This document shows positions 11,323 through 23,681 of a stretch of 64,000 nt of DNA, in pieces. The position numbers were made by a program, and so were the translations under genes. Numbering within the stretch: position 1 is the first letter of the stretch; every line of letters starts with the position of its first letter. The notes beneath the pieces are model-generated. The model ran no database searches. It was not told the origin of the DNA and worked only from the letters and a program-made list of their open reading frames with translations. Source of the DNA: Cryptomeria japonica (Eukaryota; Streptophyta; Pinopsida; Cupressales; Cupressaceae); assembly GCF_030272615.1 (NCBI RefSeq), contig NC_081410.1, forward strand, positions 261,134,437 through 261,198,436. Reading direction: 5' to 3'.

Positions 11323-12644
11323 TAGTGAGCATGTCTTTACCGAGAGATGCGAAGCTAAATTAGAGGAAGATAGAGAGTTGTGATAGGGAGGCAAATTTCT
11401 GTTGATTAGATGAGGTTGCCCCCAGCGAGATGAAGCTAAGATTTGGAATAGATATTTCTAACTGATACATCACAAACATGCTAGATGCAGTCTAGCATAT
11501 TTGATGGCAAGATAAAGGATAGATTTAAGATTGGTAAGAGAACATAATAGAAATGAGCCTTGCTTTGGAGGAAATCCCCTAGTTATGAAAATATGTGACA
11601 TAAATGGCTTCCATGATATGAGAATCACCAGTATGGATAGCAAAGTGCATTATGCTAGATAGCCATACGATAGGGTGATGAGATATGTCGGTATGGATAA
11701 CCATACTATAGGGCGAGATATAGCCAATATAGTTGACCATATGATAGGTAGATAAGATAGATAGATTTTTTCAGCATGGGTAGCATGCTAGATAGCCATG
11801 TGATTGGGAGATCAAAGATAGATTTGGTAAGTAGTAGATTGGCCCCTACCAAGGCAAACAAAAGAGATAGATCAAATGGTTTGACCCCGATCTAGGCAAA
11901 GAAAATGATAAAGAAAAAAGATTAAGTGGTTTGGCCCCCACCTAGGGAAGCATTAAAAAGTGATCAACAAGAAATGGTAATGTAAGAGACTAAATAACAA
12001 AAGCAGATTGTGCAAAAATGCAGATATGATGGCCCCCCTTTAGAATGATATGTATGAAAGGTGTGTTATTATAAGGAGAAAAGGAATTGTGGCACACCAG
12101 CATAGGAAGATGTTTCCATGGAATGCCACCAATAGGTGGTGACACATAAATGTCCACAACATAAAAAATGAAAGGCAAGAGGACGAGGGGATCTGATGCG
12201 CAGATCCTATAGCAATGAGAAGAGATATGCAATATAACCGCGAGATGGGTATATCATCATAGCACCAAAGCTCTTGGATATGAAAAAGAGGACACAAAGA
12301 TAGATAAAATAAAAATTTGGGTCAACATGGAAGAAGGCTAAAGATGCCCCAATGCTTTGCATCATCCTCAAATAGTGAAAAAGCAAGTACAATAGATAGA
12401 AGAAATAGAGAGATAAATAGAAGATGCACAACATAAAAATCTCCCATATTCAAGCACCTACGGAGTAAATTGGGTCCCCCAAGAGAGCACAACAGATAAA
12501 GATAGTCAACCTCCCGTATCCAAGTACCTATAGAGTAACTTGGGTGCTCTAGGAGGGAACAAATATACAAAGCAAGAATAGGGGAACACAAGAAAACACA
12601 CACACACACACAAAAAAAGAAGATGGAGATAAGAGATAAACATC
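11323..12644 (-). other. Non-coding 3' internal region of the LTR element with short repeats
   Basis: No long or conserved frame is seen on either strand. At 11620-11820 there are repeated blocks containing agatagccatacgatag. At 11835-11950 a block of roughly 50 bp built around ttggcccc...ctaggcaaag occurs three times. A (CA)8 microsatellite lies at 12597-12612. The reading frames at 11990-12609 look like chance openings. Confidence 0.5.
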
Positions 12645-14177
12645 CTAAAGGCCATCTCGTAGGAGATCATCGTCCTCCCAATCTAGATCAAAGGGAGAAG
12701 GAGGGCGATCTTGGAGAGGGACAACAATAAGAGCTTCACTGGGCACCTCACTAGCAACAAGGGCAAGGGCCAAAGCAACAACGTTTGCATCCACAGGCTT
12801 AGAGGGGTTAAGGGTCAACGATCGCGTGAAGATTGTAGACAAGGCCGAGATGTCTTCCAAGGAGTTAAACATGCAAGCCTTTGTAGAAGAAGTGGGTGAC
12901 TCACTTGGAGAAGATGAAATGAGGACATGACTACCAACCTCTAGAAGAGAGGCAGTGACAAACTTAGGAGAAGGTAGGGCCTTCTCAATCATGCACATAG
13001 AAAATAGGAAAACTGACATGCACTGAAAGAGGCATAGAAGAGGGTGAGTTGCATACCTGTGAGGATTTCCACCATCAAAACTCTAGAAAGGGACCCTACT
13101 CAAGCTTGAATTTGGGTTAGATAGGAGGAGAAGGTCTCCTATCAACCGTATCAGGATAAAGAACTCTAGGAAAGATTTGATGTTGGAATGGTTGTGAAAT
13201 AGGGGGAGCAAACAGAGTTGCGCTAGATACCACTTGTGTATGCAAAATATCAATGGGCTGAGACAATGGAGGCTTGTCTAGTAAGGAGGGAATGAGGGGA
13301 AGCTCTAAAGAAGGAGCAATAAATACCTGCACCCATTTAGGGGGAGGTTCAGTAATGGGCCCCAAAGCGACATGAATAAAAAATGAAGAGGTTGTAGAGA
13401 CAAGAACATTTGAAGAAACAGGCTTTGAGACAACAGGACTAGGTGCCGAAGAGGCACCAACAAAGTGTAGAGAGACATCACACTGTTGAGCCATGGCCCA
13501 TCAAAAGCATTTATGCTCACATGCACACTGATTACGACAGAGGTGAGGACTGCCAACCAATGCTCTGGAGCATTCAAGAGCATCATGCTCCATAGGAGAG
13601 GCCTCTGTAACTATGTCAGGGACAGGAGAAGGACCAACTAATGAAATATGAGGTGCATCTGGGATAGGCACCATATTCACAACAATAGACACCCCAACTC
13701 ACTTCCCTCGAGGAGTGATTAGAGGAACAAGAGGTGCCAATGCAAGCTATGAAGCAGGAGTGAGCGCTGACAAATGAACTCGAGAGGAATGCTTCCCTTT
13801 CTCATAACAAGAGGGCCTAGGGATATCGACCATGATCAGGAGCTCAAAGGGAGGGTGGGTCACATAATTTGATACCCTAGGTACCTTTCCCTTATTTGTA
13901 CTTCATGCAGTCATAGGAAAAAAAAAGACACCACTAGAAGTTGTGCAGTCCTAGATGGACGTAGAGGTCTATTCAGGGGAGCAAGCTTAGCCTCAGATCC
14001 TGATGATGAGGAGACATGAGGCACCACCCTCTCTAAGATTGGAATAGATGGAGCAGAGGTCGATGCAGGAATAGGTAATGAAAAGCTAGGTTGCATTGAT
14101 TTAGGAGCTAACTCCCCTATATTATACTGATAGTGTGCGTGGTACATCAAGTCACCATAGGGAAGCATGGGCTCCAC
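12645..14177 (-). pseudogene. Pro/Ser-rich decayed coding region after the protease
   Basis: Minus-strand open segments at 13911-14177, 13501-13692, 13117-13494 and 12645-13019 are rich in Pro, Ser, Val and Leu. Segments such as SLPIPASTSAPSIPILE have no motif I recognise. They lie where RT would normally follow protease. They may be the linker or tail of a non-autonomous polyprotein, but I see no catalytic residues. Confidence 0.35.
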
Positions 14178-14243
14178 TGGAGTAGGCCAAAAATAGTCTA
14201 GTGAAAAATCTCCATGGGCTACCGGGTGTCAGTATCCAGTATC

Positions 14244-14757
14244 CTAGATGACATGCACCAAAACCTCATGGGGAAACTTGAGACATTTATGAATTACTGA
14301 AGGGACTGCCTCCATGGCAATCAACCAAGGAATGCCTATCTTAGCTCGAAATAGGTCCGACACGAGAATGATAACAAAAGTGGAAGACACAGCCTTGGGT
14401 CCCATGAGGACCATCAAGGTGATATTACCCAAAGGATGGATAGAGAAACCATCATGTGTCCTTAGGGTTTCTTGACACTCATTATATGTAGGCCTATGCC
14501 AACCATTCATGAATAAAGTCTCCTTTGTAATAACATCGACTAGCAAGTATGTATAGAGGAGTAGGCTCTCCACAATAAGGGGCATCCAGAGGAGTGAATG
14601 ATAAAGATATGCCAGACACCTTGCCCTTCTGTCTAGGAGGTGAGAAAATGGGAGTGATGGTGACCATGTTCATGAATGTACCATCATCCAAAGATGGGTC
14701 TGATGCAGAGATAAAATTTGCCGAATACAGGGAAAAGTGATCAACATAGATCTGCAA
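14244..14757 (-). pseudogene. Retropepsin-like (gag-proximal aspartic protease) remnant
   Basis: The minus-strand frame at 14244-14585 holds HPLGNITLMVLMGPK followed by IGIPWLIAMEAVPSVIHK and CLKF. This matches the C-terminal half of plant Ty3-type proteases, where a (L/I)GRPWL-like flap partner is followed by A-V-P-S-x-x-H-x-x-(L/V)-K-F. The catalytic DSGA region upstream (14494-14757) is not clearly preserved. The enzyme would cut the element's polyprotein. Stops and a frame change make it inactive. Confidence 0.5.
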
Positions 14758-15099
14758 GTCATTGTTGATCTTGTCAATGGACTTATTGGATTTATGTTTT
14801 TATGCATCAACTTTGATTGCACCATTGTTGATGGGATCCTAGACAATGTGTTGAAGACGATAACACCACTCAGTGTCATGACTAGGTACATGATGATAAT
14901 GACAAAAATTTGATCCATCATACCAGCATGGATAATTTCTACTAACAGACAATGGTCTAATCTCAGGAAGGGCAGTTAGATTGTCTTTCAACAATCATTG
15001 CATTATGCTCAAATAAGAGTCATTCAATTTTGTGAAGATCCTATTTTGTTGTGATCCTTGCGTGGTAGCTGTCGGAGGAACAACCACAACATTAGCTAG

Positions 15100-16356
15100 A
15101 ACCTTATTCTTCCTAGACCCTTCCATAGACATGCCTACAAAGGACCCACCGCGAGGGTTCGAAGTAGAAGCTTTGAACTACGACATGGTGTGCTGGTAGT
15201 TAGTAAGCGCGAAACACATGTTAGCAAAGTTTTGGTAATGGTTGAGAGATAGCTTCTCCCTCAATGCCGGTTGTAGATTGCCAATAAACATTCTCTGCAG
15301 ATCACTATCTAGTAGGGCAAAGGGGATTCTAGGGGATATTGACTGATACCTCGAGATAAACACTGTGATATTCTCATTGGGTTTCTATTTGCAATGAGAA
15401 AGGTCAACGATGGTGACCCTGCTACCAATATTGGCCTGAAACTATTTGAGAAAAAGATCCATAAGTTGATCAAAGGTATAAATGGAATGGTCTTGTAAGG
15501 AGCTATGCCACTCTAACACAATTCCTTTAAGGGACCGTGAGAATAGCTTAAGCAAAATGAAGTCTAAGCTATGATAGTCGGTTCACATGGTCATGAAAGA
15601 ATCAATGTGCACATTAGGGTCCCCATCACCATTAAACATATCGAATTTCAATGACTCAGCCACGGTAGGAAGGATAGTGTTCAAGACGGTGATATCAAGG
15701 GGACTCTTCCTATAATATGCAGGCATAGATGATTGACCAGAGGCAAAAGACAAGCTCATGAGTTGCAACTACAAATGTCCCATGTTTTGTAAGATGGTGT
15801 TCGAGATTGGATTGATAGGCAGACGAGGTGAAGGTGGGCCAGATCCACCACCACCTCCACCGGAACCTTTGGAAGGACCAGTGTCACCGGTAGATGTAGT
15901 GCTAGTGCTAATCGTAGACATTTGAGCTATAACAGAGGAAAAGATTGAGCCAATAGGCATACTCATATAGCCCAAGGGGGTAGATGAAGTAGTGATACTA
16001 GGAATAATAGTAGGCCCAGGATCAACCATATGTACTACTGAACCAGGCATGGCCACACCAAGTTGAGAGCCACAAATGTTGGACTGGCCATCCTGAGGAG
16101 AGGCACCAACTAAAGACACATGATTCTTGACAATCGTAGTTAATGCCCTCAACATCTCTAGGCCTCTCTTGTCTAAGATCAACATGTTTCTCAGAGTGCT
16201 CATGACATTTCTAGCTTGGGTGAGGACATTCTCCTGATTTAGGAAACCCTCAAAGTCTCTCAGAGTTTTCTCAAGTATGTCAATTTTCTCAAAGTCAACA
16301 GTGAGAGTAGAATCATGATCAACACCAGGAGGGGAAGATGAAGCAAAATTTCTCAA
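15100..16356 (-). pseudogene. Gag-like region of the minus-strand LTR element
   Basis: It starts near 16356 on the minus strand with an N-terminal part holding a leucine-rich helix (DFEKIDILEKTLRDFEG), then a Ser/Thr/Gly-rich linker (15830-15900). A retrotransposon-gag-like helical core follows at 15583-15768 (SLKFDMFNGDGDPNVHI) and 15178-15363 (MFIGNLQPALREKL). GDGDP followed by a long helical segment and a YxxIxxRIPFAL-type stretch is typical of plant Ty3 gag. Stops between segments show decay. Confidence 0.6.
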
Positions 16357-16778
16357 AGATTTTCTTTGAGAGTTAGATTGCTAGCTAGGTGGAGAGGCCC
16401 CCCCTGTCAAAATGGATTTAAGGGGACGAGAAGCCAAGAAATAATTTAGATCAGGAAGTTGATCATTAAACATCATGATGGACAAAGGAGGACTATAACG
16501 GTTAGGAGGAAAACTCTATCTAGATGACCTCCTAACTATGGTTCCTATGGAAGTCTGGGTTGTAAAGCTCATAGATGAGTCTTTTGATGCTAAGACTACA
16601 CTACAGGGATATGAGGTACTTAGTCTTCTGGTAAAGTTTTTACTAAATATGAGAAAGCAAATGCAAAACATAAACTATATGAAATGAACACAAAAGTAAA
16701 CTACATTTAAAAAAAAAAATAGATTAGATGTATGCAATGATCTAAATGATAAACATACAATGCAAAAAAGAAAGGCTG

Positions 16779-16798
16779 GTTTCACGTTAGGTTCACCA
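16779..16798 (-). other. Primer-binding site, tRNA-Trp type
   Basis: On the plus strand gtttcacgttaggttcacca ends in CCA and equals the 3' end of tRNA-Trp apart from three or so changes, two of them transitions. The LTR end (16803) is four bases away. The match does not extend convincingly beyond the usual 18-20 nt, in contrast to the site at 4390-4439. Confidence 0.65.
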
Positions 16799-16802
16799 AA
16801 AA

Positions 16803-17897
16803 TGTAACGGAGGAAATTCACTACCTTAACGATGATGAATCCTACAGAAAAAATCCATCCTCTGATACCTCACTCAAACTAGTGTTAAGGTGATCCAGGG
16901 GATGAAGACAATGAGTTGAACCAATAACCCACAATTCAGGGCTCTCAGACAGTTTTGTGTAGGCTTTGTCCAAAGTAAAAGTGTGCAGATCTGGGACACT
17001 AGCGCAAAGCACTATCATCAAGTATGGATGATGTACCTAATACCATATAGAAAGTGCCAAATGTAGGGACAATATGATAAAAGCACAAAAAATGAGAAAA
17101 TAAAACTAGTAAATGCGGAATATGAAATAACTAAAAAGGACTCACAATCGGTCCACAATTGAAGCCTCCTACAAATAATATAGCTTTTCCATGATTATGA
17201 ACCTATGCACAAACAAGAAAGGGAAAATGTTGGTGTTGTGTTTTGGAGTCTGCCAAAGTTAGACCCCCGTTTTGGTGTTTCCACCTCCACAAACAACCTA
17301 AGTAAAACCACGATGAAATAAAATGATAAAGATAATGGAAAGACAAAGCAAGATAGAAGAATGATAATAGTGAGATGAACATAAAAGAGAATAAGGAAAA
17401 CCCCCTTTCCAAGATGCTATGACAATAGTGATGTGAGCTATTCAGAAAGTTGCAACAATGATGGTGTTTATAAGAGAAGTTACGAATGCTGTCCAAAGAG
17501 TTTGCCAAAACCTCCAACCTACAAGAACAGATCTTAAAATGCTAAAAGATTCTCAAAATTCCTTCAAACGGGAGAGATATAGGCCTTGGAGGAAAAACCA
17601 ATGTCGGTGGGCACATGCAAGGTGTTACGATTCCTTCTGGGTGTAGGTGTGATGCTCAAATAGCCACCTGCAAACTATCAGATTCACAGGATGCTAACAT
17701 GCCATGTGGACGTCTCTGCACCACGCTAATGTCTTGAGGATGAAAGGTCAATGAAATTGGTGGGATTCCAGTTTGGAGCTAACAAAGCGGTCTTGATGGG
17801 AAAAAGGACAAAAATGGTGGTACCCGACCTCTGATGATGTGGAGGAAAGCACCACTTGTTGCATTGAATTGCATAAGGTGTGATTTTTGATATTACA
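16803..17897 (-). repeat. 5' LTR of the minus-strand LTR element
   Basis: On the plus strand it runs from tgtaacggaggaaatt to tgatattaca, 1,095 bp, and is bordered by GTGGG at 17898. It matches the LTR at 10203-11307. The primer site on its left shows that it is the 5' LTR. Confidence 0.9.
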
Positions 17898-19325
17898 GTG
17901 GGTAATAGGACTAACTCTCTTACTCAATTTCATGCTAGATTTACTCCTTTCCTCCATACCCCAAACAATGGATTGGACAATGGACCCATTATTATTCTCA
18001 TACATACTAACTTCAGGCAACTGAAACTGAGAATCATCCTCCATTGGGACAATGCTTGGGTTGACAAAAGAATCCTTGACACTTTTAAGCTTATCAAGCA
18101 CAAGATGTTGTGCATTTTTCCTTTGAACCTTACAAGCTCTAGGGAGCAAAAATTGGTTAGCCTCATCCTTCTCAAAATTCTTAACTTGAGATAAAGTAGT
18201 AGAGATGGCCGAGTAAGAAGGGAGGGGTCTACATTGAAATCCCAAAAATTAACCAAATTATCCAACATAAGGAGCCAACTAGATGTAGAAGTAATCACAC
18301 TTTTTACTACATTTTTTAGTGAATCAAGACTCTCCATAAGTGGTGTTTGAGTATCTCCATCAAGATTAAGTGGAGACTCCTGGGTGACTGAATTGCCACC
18401 ATCAACTGAATGCAAAGAATGGTTATCAACCATACCAAACCAATTCACAAAGTGATTGCGTTTGGCAAGAAGAGGATAATTCCTCCTAATATGCCCATCT
18501 TTTTTATAGAGAAAATAGGCATTAAATCCTCCAGAAAATTTCAGAAGACAGACCAAGGGTTCACCATCATTATTAACTGATAAATTTAAGGCAATATTAG
18601 CCAAGTTTAATCGAAATTAAAACTCTAGCATCCATACGAGGGACAAGAGACTGGGTATTGTCTACCCTAATCACTTTCATAAGGATTCAAGCATGTGAGG
18701 AATAAAATTCCACAACAATGGGGGTAAATTTTTAATAATAACCCAATGAGGGTAAGAAAGGGCTAAATTTTTGTTAGAAATAGCTTTGGGAGACTATTTA
18801 AGTGCCCTAAAAGTACAATTGCATATGGACCAGTATTGTTTCTCAACTACAACCACTTGAGACTTAGTATTTTGAAAGAAAATCATAAATAAACCTCTTT
18901 GAATCATTCTACAAAAGGAAAAATGAAACCCTAGTTTCTTAATCCATATGCTTTTTAACCATTCATCCATAAGATTCCTAGTCGGGCACTTAACAGTGTC
19001 CATGACCACTAAAAAAAGCTGTTATATCTCTTAATCTATTCTTTTTAGTGTTTAGGGCATTAATAATTATAGAATTAGGGGCAATAGTCAAACTGGACAA
19101 AGTAAAGATAGACTGCTTACCTCCTCCTCCTCCGCACCCACTATTACCTTCAACAAACGCATAAATGTTAGCTTTGATTTTGGCAGATTCAGAGACAATG
19201 ACGAGATAATTGACAAGGGCGGCTTTGAAAGATTTTGTATTCTTAACAAGGGTTGAGCCTGAGTTAATAGGCGTGTCCTCCTCATTAACACCCACGAAAA
19301 CTACACGACACCACCACCACTGCAC
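17898..19325 (-). pseudogene. LINE ORF1, N-terminal and central part (DUF4283-like plus zinc knuckle)
   Basis: The minus-strand frames give a Gly-rich N-terminus, a DUF4283-like domain of the plant LINE type (DARVLISIKLG near 18620), and a zinc-knuckle region YFLYKKDGHIRRNYP at about 18480. In that region the Cys positions of the usual CxxCxxxxHxxxxC are replaced by Tyr, consistent with TGT-to-TAT changes. The last stretch, 17898-18245, is the acidic/Ser-rich tail. ORF1 of plant LINEs binds the element RNA. The copy has many stops and frameshifts. Confidence 0.6.
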
Positions 19326-19380
19326 AACAATAGGCTAGGGTTAGATATATGCACAAAGCTGAAGAGAGAGTGTATCTGCA

Positions 19381-19405
19381 TGGAGGGGGTCGTACACCCC
19401 CTCCA
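19381..19405. other. Perfect 10-bp-stem hairpin in the LINE 5' leader
   Basis: The sequence tggagggggt-cgtac-accccctcca has a perfect 10-bp stem and 5-base loop. It lies upstream of ORF1 of the LINE at 9424-19405. It could form in the element RNA; its role is unknown. Confidence 0.6.
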
Positions 19406-21821
19406 CAGCCTAGCCTGGCAGATGACAACACACAAAAAAAACCCTCAAACTATTCACTAATGTTGCAGAGCCGAGATTTATCAGTAATCAATTATTACAT
19501 ATTTTAGAATTTAATAATAATAATTTCTATATATAAGTATATTGAATTTCAATTTTAAATATTATAAACATAACCTTAAGTTTATAATTGATAGATCTTT
19601 TATATCAAATATATTAAATATTAATATTATTATTGTATTAATTTATATGATTATTATTATTAATTTTTTATATAAAAATACAATTTTAAGTTAAAAATAT
19701 TATATTCAATACTAAAAACCTAATTCTAATCCTAAATTGCTAAAAATCATCAAATATATAGCAAACTTGTGGGCAACATGCAAATCATGGGAATCAAAAG
19801 CCACATCGATGAGCTACTCTAGATTTCATGGGAAGTGTTGGCACATAGACAAGGCATGTACATGTGAACGATAATTTTTCATCTATGCCAACAAACTTTT
19901 TCAGTGGGATCACAAATCTACTGGTCAATGAAAGGTGTTTTATGACTCGGCTTCAATTGTTTTCAAACAATTTCTAAAGGTGGCTGTCCATGAAAATTTC
20001 AAATAATCAAATAACCAAGTTTTCATTTTTTGCAAATAAATTCTATTTTTCTTTGAGAAGATTTTTCATGGGAAGAGACACTTTCCCTAGAAGCATTTTG
20101 TGTGACATTTCCAACAAGCTACCAAATTTTGATTTTGTTATAATGAGAGATGTGACTCACTGTAAATGTTTATCAAATATATCTTTTGAAGTTAAACCTA
20201 AGAAGAGGTTTGGTTAAATTCATTTATTAGTAGAAAATTTTTTATTTTTTTTCGAAATAAATTCTTAAGGAAAACATATTTGCAAAAACTACTTTCCCTA
20301 TAAGGTTTTTGTAGGATGTTTCAAGTGACCTGCTAACAAATTTTGATTTAGTGATAATGAGATGCAGCACACTAGAAATTTCAATGAAAAATCTTCTATG
20401 GAGATCATCTAAAAAAATATTTGTCAAATTGTATATATTTTTCTTCACAAGTAGTGTTAGACAAAAATCTTGTGCTACTTAATCTAGAAGATGTTTGCAA
20501 ATTTGATATTTTCTTTGTAATTAATGTACAATATATATTTTATAAAGATGAATGATCCACCAAATATTCTTGTAGAGATCAAAGATCTCATGTCACTTCA
20601 AAATTTTTCAGTCTCCAATGTCAATATTATGTGTGAAATACCGATATTTCTTGGTGATGGTACATTGTTGGGCTAATAGTCTCCAAGTAAGGATGTAAGA
20701 TTCCAACGAGATGAAGTTTTAGTTTTGTAGAGATTTTGAAGGAATTTATGAATATTTTGGAGGTTCCTTTCTATTTTCACATATTGATATGTAAAAGTTT
20801 ACCCATGTTTTTAGAATTAGTTTTTACATAAATTTTATTATTGTAGGTTGGAACATTTACTCAAATTTTGCAATCTCTGATTTTGTCAGAAAATTTATGG
20901 ATTTGTTTGAGATAAATTAGCAAAAAAATATTAGGAATTTTTCTATTAACATGCTTATAGGATCATGGTGGAATATGTAAACCCCCAACCATTTAAGGTT
21001 ACATTTTCTCCCACAATGTCATTTTTCACGTAGGTATCATATTGGGATCCTAATTCATTCTTCTATTTTTATTTTTTTTAGGTTTATAAGAAAATCACAC
21101 ACAAGAGAGTGTTACTCATGGAGCCTTCACTATATAAATGGGTAGTGTATCACACAAAGAGTGTTTCTCTCATGTATTTAATATCCTCTTATCATTAAGA
21201 CTGCAACAATAGAGGATATGTGATTATGAAGGTAATTTTTGTATTTTTTTTATTGTAAACCTATTTTCAGGAACATGAACAATGGAGGGTATACAATTAT
21301 GAAGGTAATTTTTTAATTTTTACTACAAACCTATATCCAAGAATAAAAAATCATGGCTTTAAGGATTTGAATTACAAATAGGTAAATAAAAGTATGTATG
21401 TAGGTAAAATTCAAAACCTGGAATATGTTTCTAATTCTTGAGATAACTACTAAGATTGCTCCCTAGATTGCTTAAGTTCTTTGTTTTGTTCTTTGTCTTG
21501 TTCTCTCAAATTCTATCTGTAATGCATAGACTTTTGTTTGTCTCACTATAAATTTTAGTTGGAGAAGTGCCATTGAGGGCATTGCCTAGGACATCTGTTA
21601 TCATGGAGTGAGAATCAATGACACACAAAATACATGTGGAATACAACAAATTTAACCACAACAACAATTAAATTACACATGTGGAAGCCATCAAATTTAA
21701 CCACAACGCCCATTTTTTCATTCATTCATTTAATAAATGTTGTACAAAAAGCTCACAAAGAGACAAAAATAAAATAAAAATGGCAATCATCCAAAACGAA
21801 GAAATCCGAATTTATGGGAAA
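19406..21821. other. AT-rich intergenic sequence, no gene recognised
   Basis: No ORF with recognisable motifs is found. 19490-19720 is extremely AT-rich. 20023-20215 and 20245-20440 look like two diverged copies of one unit: both contain aaataaattct, an 'actttccct' block and aaattttgattt followed by ataatgaga. A shorter duplicated block of roughly 75 bp (ggatatgtgattatgaaggtaattttt type) occurs at 21213-21345. Old decayed transposon sequence is likely but not provable by eye. Confidence 0.5.
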
Positions 21822-23527
21822 TGTAGTACCCATCCCCCGATCAAACTTTTTAGATACTTATTTTGACCATGGTTGACTTTTTCAGTGGATATTAGTGGAT
21901 ACATTATATGGTGATGTTTTATTCATTTATTATGTTATGTCATTTTATACTTTGATTTGAGATTTAGTGAATGTTGTTTACACATTATTTCCTTATTGAT
22001 GGTTAGATGTTAATTTTATTGGATTACTGACCATGGACTAACACATTTACTTTATGTATGAGATGAGTTATGTATATGTTATCATGTATGTGTGTAAGTG
22101 TATGTGGTGCGAGGAGATGATTTTCCTTCACTTACTACGGTGAGATAGGGAACGTCACGATTCTCCTTCGCCGGTGTGTCTACCGTGTTTGAACATATAT
22201 ATATGTATGTGTGGTTTGGTGATGCAGGAATTGCAGGTACAAGGTACTGATTTCACTTGGTTCCACAGGTCTGAGCGTACCTAAATAATCCGATGGAAGT
22301 GGAGGAGATAGTCTTAAGGCCCCAAGTTTCACCCTTAGCCTTGCTCGTCACTAAGCATTGCCAGTCGTCGGCCAACCTTCCTTTGTTGGTACGCGGGTCG
22401 TGTTTCTGTTTTGCTTTGTCGGTTTGCGAGATGCGTCTTTGAATTTATATTATTCTCTCTTATGATTTTAATGAGTAATTAATTATTAATACCTTATGGA
22501 TATTAATAATTAATAAATATTACGTTTGTAAAATTAAATTTAGAAATAAATGATTAAGTGTATTTTTATGTTTTAATAGATTTATTGATTATTTTACTTG
22601 ATTAGTTAAAAATAAAATTGTTGATTTAATTAAGGAAATGTTATATTATGTTTTTTAATTGTTTTAAAAAAAAGGATAAGTTATTTTACCTTTATGAAAT
22701 GTTAGTGTTTAAATTGATTTTACATTTTGAAAAAAAAAGATGATTTCAAATTTTCTATTTTCTATTTTTCATTTTAAATTGAAATTTGACCTAAAAGGGA
22801 TATTTTTGGAGAAAATGTTTTATAATGTGAAATTTTCTTCCAAAATTTTTGATCTGGCATTTGGGGAAATATTTTCTTAGAAGTCTGTGTGTGTGGATTT
22901 TGGTTGGAAATTGTGGTTGGAGAATCTGTTTGGTGGTTGGAGGCTTGCTCTTCTCCAAACTATTCTTCCTAGAAAGCTTACCAGGTTGGTGTTTTGATTC
23001 TTTCATTTTGGTAAAACATTGGTTTAAAATCAACTCTCTGTTAAGTTCATGAGTTGTCTTTGAAAGAAACTTAAATTGGTGTTTTTAATTTATCTGATTG
23101 TTTGTTAAAAATTTATATTTCTCCATTGTTGAAAATGGGGGGGGGGGGGGGGGTTATGCTGCCAAAATTTTCCATTTTGGGCAAACCTAGGAACTTGGGT
23201 GTGTTTTGAAATTGCTGGAAAAAAAAAATTTGGAAGAAAAAACTTACATACCCTGTGTTGTGCTTTCAAAACCTTGTTTTAAAAAAAAATGATAGTTGTC
23301 AAAAGGAAAATTTGTGGTTTTTAATGTGCTAGGTTTACATTTTAAATTTACTGGTTTAAAAAAATTTATGGGTTTTTTAATTGTTGCTGGTAAAAAAATT
23401 CCGGGTTATAGAATTGGTTTGGTTTTGGGTTTAAAAAAAATAAAAATAAAAATAAAATAAAAATTATTTACACTATTTTCAAGTGTTTTAGTTTAATCCC
23501 TTTGGAGTTTCCTGGCGGGGCATTACA
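21822..23527 (+). repeat. 5' LTR of the chromovirus (1,706 bp)
   Basis: It is paired with 41156-42816. It ends ggcattaca directly before the primer site. It contains a 17-base G run at 23137-23153, which in the other LTR is only ggggggaggg, so the run grew after insertion. Confidence 0.93.
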
Positions 23528-23529
23528 AT

Positions 23530-23541
23530 TGGTATCAGAGC
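23530..23541 (+). other. Primer-binding site, tRNA-iMet type
   Basis: TGGTATCAGAGC starts three bases (att) after the LTR end. This is the standard initiator-Met primer site of many plant Ty3 and Copia elements. Confidence 0.9.
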
Positions 23542-23681
23542 CCAAGTTTCAACACCGGGTACTCTGGTTTTAAATCGAGTCCATCTAATTAGACCTATTG
23601 CTAAGTCTTAGTGCTTGTGTCTTCCTTGTTAGTATCCTTGTTGTAGATCTAAAATTTTGCTCTCGTGTTGTTGTTAGGATT

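Larger units (their letters stand above)
10203..17897 (-). mobile_element. Complete LTR retrotransposon with gag and protease, no visible RT/integrase
   Basis: Two LTRs (10203-11307 and 16803-17897) flank 5.5 kb. Both have TGTAA...TTACA ends, and the element is bordered by the direct repeat GTGGG (10198-10202 and 17898-17902). On the minus strand it has a primer site matching tRNA-Trp next to the 5' LTR, gag, a retropepsin-like stretch, a Pro/Ser-rich region and a polypurine tract. I could not find RT, RNase H or integrase motifs in any frame, so it probably depended on another element. The two LTRs differ at roughly one site in six over the first 145 bp by eye, so it is old. Confidence 0.85.
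9424..19405 (-). mobile_element. L1-like LINE, ORF1 and start of endonuclease, interrupted
   Basis: Reading the minus strand from about 19400 there is a G-rich 5' leader, then ORF1 (19325 down to 17898). The complete LTR element 10203-17897 then interrupts it. ORF1 resumes at 10202 and is followed by the start of the endonuclease (about 9610-9427). The rest of ORF2 is absent, because the small LTR element ends at 9423. Joining the sides across one GTGGG restores a continuous LINE, which supports the order LINE first, LTR element second. No 3' end is present in the window. Confidence 0.65.

Noticed and set aside
12597-12612. (CA)8 microsatellite as a regulatory element
   Set aside because: It is a common short repeat with no context suggesting function.
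22849-23052. Small ORFs inside the chromovirus LTRs (also 42052-42327)
   Set aside because: The frames are not conserved between the two LTR copies and have no recognisable product.
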